Assembly (NCBI RefSeq): GCF_001556515.1
Contig: NZ_LSJA01000385.1
Location: forward strand, 1 to 55,185
Length of the DNA stretch: 55,185 nt
Source of the DNA: Caulobacter sp. CCH9-E1
Lineage (GTDB): Bacteria > Pseudomonadota > Alphaproteobacteria > Caulobacterales > Caulobacteraceae
Reading direction: 5' to 3'
Each line of letters starts with the position of its first letter. Position 1 is the stretch's first letter. Under the pieces are notes generated by a model that saw only the letters and a program-made list of their open reading frames with translations, had not been told where the DNA came from and made no database searches. Positions 34,265 to 40,842 of this stretch are shown here, piece after piece. Made by a program: the position numbers and the translations under genes.

Positions 34265-35191
34265 ATGGCTATGGCTGAACCCCAGGACCCGAAGAAGGGC
34301 GACAAGAAAGCAGCGAGCGACCGCCGAGGCGGCGGCTGGCTGTCGCGGATCGCGCCCGGCGTGCGCGGCGCGTTCTCCAAGCGCGAGACGCCCGAGAACC
34401 TTTGGGTCAAGTGCCCGGACACGGGCGAGATGATCTTCCGCTCCGACCTGGAGGCGGCCCTGTGGGTCACGCCGGCCGGTCGCCACATGCGGATCGGGCC
34501 GGAAGCCCGCTTCAAGTTCACCTTCGACGACGGCCAGTACGAGGCCCTGCCGACTCCGTCGGTCGTCGAGGACCCGCTGCACTTCTCCGACGGCAAGCCC
34601 TACAAGGACCGCCTGGCCGCCGCCCGCAAGGCGACGGGCGAGCCCGACGCCATGGCCATCGGCTATGGCAAGGTCGGCGGCGTCGACGCCGTGGTGTTGG
34701 TCCAGGACTTCGCCTTCATGGGCGGTTCGCTGGGCATGGCCGCCGGCGAGGGCTTCATCGCCGCCGCCAAGGCCGCGCTTGAGCGAGAAGTCCCGCTGAT
34801 CGCCTTCACCGCCGCCGGCGGCGCGCGGATGCAGGAAGGCGCGCTGTCGCTGATGCAGATGGCCCGCACGACCCTGGCCATCAACGAGCTGAAGGACGCG
34901 GCCCTGCCTTACGTCGTGGTCCTCACCGACCCGACCACGGGCGGCGTCACCGCCTCCTACGCCATGCTGGGCGACGTCCATCTGGCCGAGCCGGGCGCCC
35001 TGATCGGCTTCGCCGGTCCGCGCGTTATCGAGCAGACCATCCGCGAGACCCTGCCCCCCGGCTTCCAGCGCTCGGAATATCTGGTCGAGAAGGGCATGGT
35101 CGACCGCGTCACGCACCGCAAGGAGCTGCCGCAGGTCCTGGGCTCGATCCTGGGCACCCTGATGATGGGCCGCGCCCGCAAGGCCGCGTAA
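34265..35191 (+). CDS. accD: Acetyl-CoA carboxylase carboxyltransferase beta subunit
   Basis: A 308-residue subunit of acetyl-CoA carboxylase, which makes malonyl-CoA for fatty acid synthesis. The carboxyltransferase core FMGGSLGMAAGEGF, AAGGARMQEG and DPTTGGVTASYAMLGD is standard. The N-terminal zinc ribbon known from E. coli is degenerate: of four cysteines only Cys50 remains (KCPDTGEM), and it is the only cysteine in the protein. This form is known in alphaproteobacteria. A second possible start is ATG 34271. It follows trpA and precedes folC by seven bases, a typical alphaproteobacterial order. Confidence 0.97.
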   Translation: MAMAEPQDPKKGDKKAASDRRGGGWLSRIAPGVRGAFSKRETPENLWVKCPDTGEMIFRSDLEAALWVTPAGRHMRIGPEARFKFTFDDGQYEALPTPSVVEDPLHFSDGKPYKDRLAAARKATGEPDAMAIGYGKVGGVDAVVLVQDFAFMGGSLGMAAGEGFIAAAKAALEREVPLIAFTAAGGARMQEGALSLMQMARTTLAINELKDAALPYVVVLTDPTTGGVTASYAMLGDVHLAEPGALIGFAGPRVIEQTIRETLPPGFQRSEYLVEKGMVDRVTHRKELPQVLGSILGTLMMGRARKAA

Positions 35192-35198
35192 GGCGGCC

Positions 35199-36515
35199 TT
35201 GGCCGAGCACCTCCGCGCCCACGACGCCGCCCTGGAGCGGCTGAAGGCGCTGCATCCCAAGCTGATCGACCTGTCGCTGGACCGGATGCGGCGGCTTTGC
35301 GCCGCCTTGGGCGATCCGCAGGACCGTCTGCCGCCGGTGATCCACGTCGCCGGCACCAACGGCAAGGGCTCGACGGTCGCCTATCTGCGCGCCATGGCCG
35401 AGGCGGCGGGCCTCAAGGTCCACGTCTTCACCTCGCCGCATCTGGTGCGCTTTTCCGAGCGGATCCGCTTGGCCGGAGCCCTGATCACCGACGAGCATCT
35501 GGCCGACGTGCTGGACCGGGTCGAGGCGGCCAACGCCGGTCACGAGATCACCTTCTTCGAGATCACCACGGCCGCGGCCTTCGTCGCCTTCGCCGAGGTT
35601 CCGGCCGACCTCTGCATCGTCGAGGTGGGGCTGGGCGGCATTCTCGACGCCACCAACGTCATCCAGCGGCCGGCGGTCAGCGTCATCGCCCCGGTCGACA
35701 TCGACCACCGGGAGTTCCTGGGCGACACCATCGGCAAGATCGCCGTGGAGAAAGCTGGAATCATCAAGCCCGACGCGCCGGCCGTCTCGGCGCGCCAGGA
35801 TCCCGAGGCCGAGGACGTGCTGGACACGACCGCCGCCCTGGCCGGCGTCGAGCTGACCCTGATGGGCCGCGACTTCGACGCCTGGAACGAGCGCGGTCGG
35901 CTGCTGGTGCAGATGCAGGACCGCCTGCTGGACCTGCCCGCGCCCTCGCTGCCCGGCGAGCATCAGTTCGCCAACGCCGGTCTCGCCGTAGCCGCCTTGC
36001 TCGCCCTGGGCGATTCTCGCATCGACGAGGCCGCGATGGGGAAAGGGATCGCCGGCGCGGTGTGGCCGGCCCGCTTCCAACGCCTGATCGCGGGCCCTCT
36101 GGCCGAGCGCGCCAAGGCGGCCGGCGCAGACCTCTGGCTGGACGGCGGTCACAATCCGCACGCCGGCCGGGCCGTGTCGCGCGCCGTCGCCGACCTCGCC
36201 GCCCGCGACGGTCGGCCCGTGGCGCTGATCTCCGGTCTGCTGGCCAACAAGGACGCGACGGGCTTCTTCACGCCGTTCCGGGGCGTGGCGGCCAAGGTTT
36301 TCACCGTGACCTTCGAAGGCCACGCCGCCGCCAGCGCGGCCGAGACCGCCGCCGCCGCCGAGCTGGCCGGCCTGCGCGCCGCCGCCTGCGACGGCGTCGA
36401 GGACGCGCTGAGCCGCGCGCTTCAGCTGGAGCCGACGCCGCACGTGCTGATCTGCGGTTCGCTGTACCTGGCCGGCGAGGTGCTGGCGATGAGTCCCGAG
36501 ACCTGGCCGACTTAA
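35199..36515 (+). CDS. folC: Bifunctional folylpolyglutamate/dihydrofolate synthase
   Basis: A 438-residue Mur-ligase-like enzyme. It adds glutamate to dihydropteroate and to folates. The ATP-binding loop VAGTNGKGST (about residues 50-59) and the omega-loop/substrate region SPHLVRFSERIR are diagnostic, as is VEVGLGGILDATNVI and the C-terminal DGGHNPHAGRAVSRA. The start is taken as TTG 35199, because no ATG lies near the expected N-terminus; a GTG or TTG start is needed to cover AEHLRAHDAALERL. It is tightly linked to accD and followed by a 35-residue gene. Confidence 0.95.
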   Translation: MAEHLRAHDAALERLKALHPKLIDLSLDRMRRLCAALGDPQDRLPPVIHVAGTNGKGSTVAYLRAMAEAAGLKVHVFTSPHLVRFSERIRLAGALITDEHLADVLDRVEAANAGHEITFFEITTAAAFVAFAEVPADLCIVEVGLGGILDATNVIQRPAVSVIAPVDIDHREFLGDTIGKIAVEKAGIIKPDAPAVSARQDPEAEDVLDTTAALAGVELTLMGRDFDAWNERGRLLVQMQDRLLDLPAPSLPGEHQFANAGLAVAALLALGDSRIDEAAMGKGIAGAVWPARFQRLIAGPLAERAKAAGADLWLDGGHNPHAGRAVSRAVADLAARDGRPVALISGLLANKDATGFFTPFRGVAAKVFTVTFEGHAAASAAETAAAAELAGLRAAACDGVEDALSRALQLEPTPHVLICGSLYLAGEVLAMSPETWPT

Positions 36516-36600
36516 GGGCGTAAGGCTGGGGGACGCCGATAGGGCGGCACGGCCCGCCGGACATCCTCGGCGAGCGCGCCCGCCCTGGCAGGAACCGCCG

Positions 36601-36708
36601 ATGGCCAAGGGTCAGAAGAAGTCGAACAAGGAAATCCGCAAACCGAAGGCCGAGAAGAAGACCCCGCCGCCGGCGGTTTCGCCGTTCATCGTGACGCCCA
36701 AGAAATAG
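36601..36708 (+). CDS. 35-residue basic micro-protein
   Basis: A very short gene encoding 35 residues, MAKGQKKSNKEIRKPKAEKK at the start and ending FIVTPKK. It has 12 lysines and 1 arginine among 35 residues and no hydrophobic stretch, so it is probably disordered and nucleic-acid- or ribosome-associated; that is inference. I recall similar MAKGQ(K/Q)xSN(K/R)E-type small proteins in many proteobacteria, which supports a real gene. An AGGAA site lies seven bases before ATG 36601. It sits between folC and a strong terminator hairpin, which fits a last gene of the trp-accD-folC transcript or its own unit. Confidence 0.75.
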   Translation: MAKGQKKSNKEIRKPKAEKKTPPPAVSPFIVTPKK

Positions 36709-36715
36709 GGACCAC

Positions 36716-36755
36716 GAAAAACGCCCGCCCCGGAAGCCGGAGCGGGCGTCTTCAA
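36716..36755. terminator. Terminator between the micro-protein gene and trxA
   Basis: A strong stem: ACGCCCGC (36721-36728) with GCGGGCGT (36742-36749), and an inner CCGG/CCGG pair (36730-36733 with 36737-36740), loop AAG. On the minus strand the stem is followed by TTTTT (36720-36716), so it is an intrinsic terminator for trxA; on the plus strand it can serve the micro-protein gene. Confidence 0.85.
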
Positions 36756-36773
36756 TTCAGCGGCGGAAGGCGC

Positions 36774-37106
36774 TTAGGCCGCCTGGACGCCGGCTTCGTT
36801 GAGCCATTCCAGGATCTTCTGCTTGGGCATGGCGCCGACCTTCATCGAGGTCATCTGGCCGTCGCGGAACAGCATCATGGTCGGGATGCCGCGAACGCCA
36901 TAGCGCGACGGGGTCGTCGGGCTGTCCTCGATATTGACCTTGGCGATGGTCACCACGTCGGCCAGCTCTTCGGAGAGCTGCTCCAGCGCCGGGGCGATCT
37001 GCTTACAGGGACCGCACCACTCGGCCCAGAAGTCGACCAGCACGGGCTTGCTGGCCTTCAGGACGTCGGCTTCGAAGGTGGCGTCGGTCACCGCAACGGT
37101 GCTCAT
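36774..37106 (-). CDS. trxA: Thioredoxin TrxA
   Basis: A 110-residue classical thioredoxin. The active site WAEWCGPCK has Cys31 and Cys34, and the cis-proline region VRGIPTMMLF is present. It reduces disulfides in the cytoplasm, with thioredoxin reductase as partner (not in this window). It lies downstream of addA on the same strand, 129 bases away, with a hairpin between, so it probably has its own promoter. The addA-trxA order is common in alphaproteobacteria. A terminator follows. Confidence 0.98.
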   Translation of the reverse strand: MSTVAVTDATFEADVLKASKPVLVDFWAEWCGPCKQIAPALEQLSEELADVVTIAKVNIEDSPTTPSRYGVRGIPTMMLFRDGQMTSMKVGAMPKQKILEWLNEAGVQAA

Positions 37107-37163
37107 GGCTTGCTCCAGTCTGGCGTCGCGCGGCGGTTTCCGGCGCGGAGGACGCGATCAAAT

Positions 37164-37189
37164 TCTAAATTACCCGGAGTCGCTCCGGG
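37164..37189 (-). terminator. Intrinsic terminator after addA
   Basis: Read on the minus strand, a perfect 7-base stem CCCGGAG/CTCCGGG (37189-37183 with 37179-37173, loop of three) is followed by the AT-rich stretch TAATTTAGA. It lies 47 bases past the addA stop and before trxA. Confidence 0.6.
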
Positions 37190-37235
37190 CGGTTGTCCAA
37201 AGATGTAGGGGGCCAGGGCGCGTCCGGCAACGGGA

Positions 37236-40200
37236 TTAAGCCAGCCTGGCCAGCGCCTCGGCCATCACCTTTTCTGGAACCGGCATCAGCTTCGGACCAT
37301 CCGTCCACACCAGCGCCGCCTCGATCGCGCGGCCCGGGAACACCTCGCGCAGCACCGCCGCATAGACCGCCATCTGGGCCAGATAGGCCGGATCGGCGTC
37401 CTCGATGCGGTCGGGCGAGGGGCGGTTGGTCTTGTAGTCGATAACGAGGACGCGGCCCTCGTCCACCACCAGCCGGTCGACGCGGCCCGAGACGGCCAGG
37501 CCCTTGGGCAGATGGACGCTGGTTCCGGCCAGCGCCACCTCGGCGCGGGAGCCGGGGCCGAACACGGCGGCGAAGCGCGCGTCGTCCAGCACCCCGAAGG
37601 CCGCCGCCGCCATCTCCTCGCGCTGATCCTCGGTCAGGTCGCGCTCGGCCGCCAGCAGCCGCCGCGCGGCGCTCGCCCGCTGGTCGGGCGCTAGATCCGG
37701 TAGGATCTGCAGCAGCTTGTGCACCAGCTCGCCCCGCCGATAGCGGCCCAAGCCCGCGACGCGGGCCAGAGGCGAGGGGGCGGGGACGCGGGCGTTGTCC
37801 TCGATCCGCGACGGCGCCGCATAGCGGGCCGCCGCCGGCTCTGGCGGGGCGGCATGAGTCATCCAGGCGGGCGCGGCGGCGGGGACGCGGACATCCTCCT
37901 CGGCGCGTGGCGCGGGCTCGGGGTCCGGGCCGTAACGGAGGAAGGCGGTCTCGTCCTCGCCGATCGTCCGAACGTGCGGCGCGATGTCCGAGTGTGCGAA
38001 GGCGCTCCGGACGGCCGCGTACCAGCCGCCGACCTTGTCGTCCTTGGTGCGGGCGTCGATACGGCCGCACAGGATCAGCCGGTCCCGCGCACGGGTCAGG
38101 GCGACATACAGCAGGCGCAGCGCCTCCTGGCTTTCCTTGTCGTCGCGCAGGCGGCGGGCCTTGGCCGAGGCCTCGCAGTCGCCCTTGCTGGAGCCGCACC
38201 AGAGCAACGCCCCGTCCTCGGTCACCAGCAGCGGCGAGCCGCCGGCCCCGCGCTTCACCGTGGTCTCGGGCAGGAAGACGATCGGCGCTTCCAGGCCCTT
38301 GGAGCCGTGGGCGGTCATCACCCGCACCTCGCGCCGCGCGCCCTCCATCTCGCGCTTGACGATGATGTCCAGGGCCGCGAAGTCGGCGACCAGGGCCTCG
38401 AGGTCGCGCACCCCGCGCTGCTCGGCCTCCATCACCTGGGCCAGGAACTCGTCGAGCGCTTCTTCGGCCTCGGCGCCCAGGCGGGTCAGCACCTTGGCGC
38501 GGTGCGAGCGTCCGCCCTCGTCTGTCAGGCCCAGCCAGGCGGCGTAGAACTCGAACGGTTGCCGGCGGCGACCCTCGATCAGGGCCCAATCGAGTACGGC
38601 GTGCGCGGCCGCCCATTCGGCGTGCTCCCCGGACCGCCGCTGGAGCTCGGTCCAGAGGGTGGCGCGCCGTCCCTTGGCGAGCGCGTAGATATCGTCATCG
38701 GAAAGGCCGCAGAACGGCGCCTTCAGCAGCGCCGCCAACGTGAGATCATCGTCCGGGAACAGGACGAAGCGGCCCAGGGCCAGCAGGTCCTCGAAGGCGA
38801 TGTGGCTGGACAGCGACAGGCGGTCGGCGCCGGCCACCGGCACGCCGCGCCGCTTGAGGGCGCGGATGATCTCCTCGAACAGCACCTTGCGGCGGCGGAC
38901 CAGGACGAGGATATCGCCGGCATGGGCGGCGCGGTGGCGGCCCAGCTCCTTGTCGAACACCGCGTCGCCGCGCTTGAGAATGGCGGCGGTCTCGGCGGCG
39001 ATAGCCTCGGCCAGGCGCCGGTTGGCGCTGCGCTCGCCCTCCGCGTCCAGCGGCGCCTCCCAGGCCTCGCGCTCCTCGCCGGGCAGCTCGCGGGTGAGCG
39101 GCCAGAGATCGACACAGCCCGGATGGCCGTAGCGGAACAGTTCATGGCGAACCAAGTCCTGGCCGACCGGCGGCGGCACGCCCTCGCGGGTCTCGGGATC
39201 GGAGAACAGGGCGTCGACGAAGCTCAGCACCTCGCGGGTCGAGCGGTACGACACGGTCAGCGGCACGCCCTTGCCCACCGCTCCCACCGCCTCGATCCGG
39301 GCGATGTAGCCTTGGGTCTCTTCCAGCAGGCGCGTGGGGTCGGCGCCCTGGAACGAATAGATCGACTGCTTCTCGTCGCCGACGATGAACAGGGTCCGCT
39401 CGGCCCGGCGGCCGCTCCAGCCCTCGGACGTCGCGCCCGCGAAGAAGTCGGCGGTCAGGGCGCGCAGGATCTCCCACTGCTCGGGGGCGGTGTCCTGGGC
39501 CTCGTCCAACAGGATGTGATCAACGCCGCCGTCTAGCTTGTAGAGCACCCAGGCGGCTTCGACCTTCTCGGTCAGCAGGACGCGGGTCTTGTCGATCAGG
39601 TCGGTGAAGTCGAGCGCCCCTCGCGCGTCCTTCTCGGCCATGTGGCGCTCGATATAGAGGCCGGCCAGCAGCAGGGCGTTCTGGGTGTCCTCGGCCACCT
39701 TGGCGGCGCGGACCTGTTCGCGGGCGGCCTCCAGCTTGGCCTGTTCCAGCAGCAGGGCCTCGCGCAGGTCCTCGCGGCTCTTGAGGCCCGAGGTCTTGGC
39801 CGGCCAGGTCGCCGGCGTGCCCTCGCCGCCCTCGGTGAACAGCGCGCGAAGGGCCAACTCCAGCGTCGCGTCCGGATCGCGGGCCACGGCGGCCAGGGCC
39901 TCGGCATATTTGGCGTCCTGCTTGCCGCCGCCGTCGAACAGCACCGTGGCCGCCGCGCGCCAGGCGCCGAGATCGAGGCGCGCCATGGCCTTGGCGGCCA
40001 GCGCTTCGGCCGAGGTCGGCGCGTCGAAGCCGCAGCGCGTCCAGGCGTCGGCGATCGCTTCGGCGAGGCCGCCGCAGCGCTGGACATAGGCCACGATCTG
40101 GCCGCGCCGCGCCTCGAAGCCGGCGAACATCGCCTCGAAGCTCTGGAAATCCAGCGCCACCGAGAAGCGGGCGTAGGCTTCCGCGAACGCGTCGTCATGG

Positions 40201-40700
40201 GTGTCGACCCAGGCGGCCACCGACCGGCGGGCGGCGCGGGCGATGGCGGCGCCGGCCTGGTCGTCCATCACCGTGAAGCCCGGCGAGACGCCGGCCTCCA
40301 GCGGGAAGCGCCGCAGCAGCTTCTCGCAGAAGGCGTGGATGGTCTGGATCTTCAGGCCGCCGGGCGTCTCCAGCGCCTGGGCGAACAGGGCGCGGGCCTC
40401 GGACAGGCGGCGCGCGTCGTAGACCTCGTCGCCTTCGCCGACCAGCTTGGCCAGTTCGGCGCGGAGGTCGGCGTCGCTGGTCACCGACCATTTGCCCAGG
40501 CGCTCGAACAGGCGTCGCTGCATCTCGGCGGCGGCGGCCTTGGTGTAGGTGACGCACAGGATCGCCTCGGGCGGCACCTTGGCCAGCAGCAGGCGCGCGA
40601 CCCGGTCGATCAGGGTCTTGGTCTTGCCCGAGCCGGCGTTAGCCGTGACGAAGGCCGAGATCGCCGGATCGGCGGCGATGCGCTGAGGATCATGCGTCAT
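37236..40700 (-). CDS. addA: Double-strand break repair helicase-nuclease AddA
   Basis: A 1154-residue subunit of the AddAB complex, which processes DNA ends for RecA-dependent repair. The N-terminal UvrD-like helicase has the Walker A motif NAGSGKTKT (GSGKT at 23-27). Further helicase motifs are DEAQDTAPEQWEIL, VGDEKQSIYSFQGADP and VMTAHGSKGLEAPIVFLP. The C-terminal RecB-type nuclease has the catalytic IDYKTNRP with Asp1088 and Lys1090. It follows addB on the same strand, but a 140-base gap with repeat family A lies between. The start is ATG 40700; its best ribosome site, GGGGAG, is the end of that repeat. Confidence 0.97.
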   Translation of the reverse strand: MTHDPQRIAADPAISAFVTANAGSGKTKTLIDRVARLLLAKVPPEAILCVTYTKAAAAEMQRRLFERLGKWSVTSDADLRAELAKLVGEGDEVYDARRLSEARALFAQALETPGGLKIQTIHAFCEKLLRRFPLEAGVSPGFTVMDDQAGAAIARAARRSVAAWVDTHDDAFAEAYARFSVALDFQSFEAMFAGFEARRGQIVAYVQRCGGLAEAIADAWTRCGFDAPTSAEALAAKAMARLDLGAWRAAATVLFDGGGKQDAKYAEALAAVARDPDATLELALRALFTEGGEGTPATWPAKTSGLKSREDLREALLLEQAKLEAAREQVRAAKVAEDTQNALLLAGLYIERHMAEKDARGALDFTDLIDKTRVLLTEKVEAAWVLYKLDGGVDHILLDEAQDTAPEQWEILRALTADFFAGATSEGWSGRRAERTLFIVGDEKQSIYSFQGADPTRLLEETQGYIARIEAVGAVGKGVPLTVSYRSTREVLSFVDALFSDPETREGVPPPVGQDLVRHELFRYGHPGCVDLWPLTRELPGEEREAWEAPLDAEGERSANRRLAEAIAAETAAILKRGDAVFDKELGRHRAAHAGDILVLVRRRKVLFEEIIRALKRRGVPVAGADRLSLSSHIAFEDLLALGRFVLFPDDDLTLAALLKAPFCGLSDDDIYALAKGRRATLWTELQRRSGEHAEWAAAHAVLDWALIEGRRRQPFEFYAAWLGLTDEGGRSHRAKVLTRLGAEAEEALDEFLAQVMEAEQRGVRDLEALVADFAALDIIVKREMEGARREVRVMTAHGSKGLEAPIVFLPETTVKRGAGGSPLLVTEDGALLWCGSSKGDCEASAKARRLRDDKESQEALRLLYVALTRARDRLILCGRIDARTKDDKVGGWYAAVRSAFAHSDIAPHVRTIGEDETAFLRYGPDPEPAPRAEEDVRVPAAAPAWMTHAAPPEPAAARYAAPSRIEDNARVPAPSPLARVAGLGRYRRGELVHKLLQILPDLAPDQRASAARRLLAAERDLTEDQREEMAAAAFGVLDDARFAAVFGPGSRAEVALAGTSVHLPKGLAVSGRVDRLVVDEGRVLVIDYKTNRPSPDRIEDADPAYLAQMAVYAAVLREVFPGRAIEAALVWTDGPKLMPVPEKVMAEALARLA

Positions 40701-40705
40701 CAGAA

Positions 40706-40823
40706 AGATGCTCCCCTGCGTTGCGGGGGAGCTGTCGCGGAGCGACTGAGGGGGCTAATGCGGCCTGCGTCCAGCTTGCCCCCTCCGGCCCTCTGGGCCA
40801 CCTCCCCCGCAGCGCGGGGGAGG
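40706..40823. repeat. Palindromic intergenic repeat, family A, copy 3 (inverted, full)
   Basis: The element seen at 15036-15155 occurs here in opposite orientation, between addB and addA. The CCTCCCCCGC/GCGGGGGAGG palindrome is at 40801-40823 and the other palindrome at 40710-40732. The small stem is GTCGC/GCGAC type, as in copy 1. The end nearest addA supplies GGGGAG ten bases before the addA start. Confidence 0.85.
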
Positions 40824-40842
40824 ATCTGGAAGACGAGCGGCC

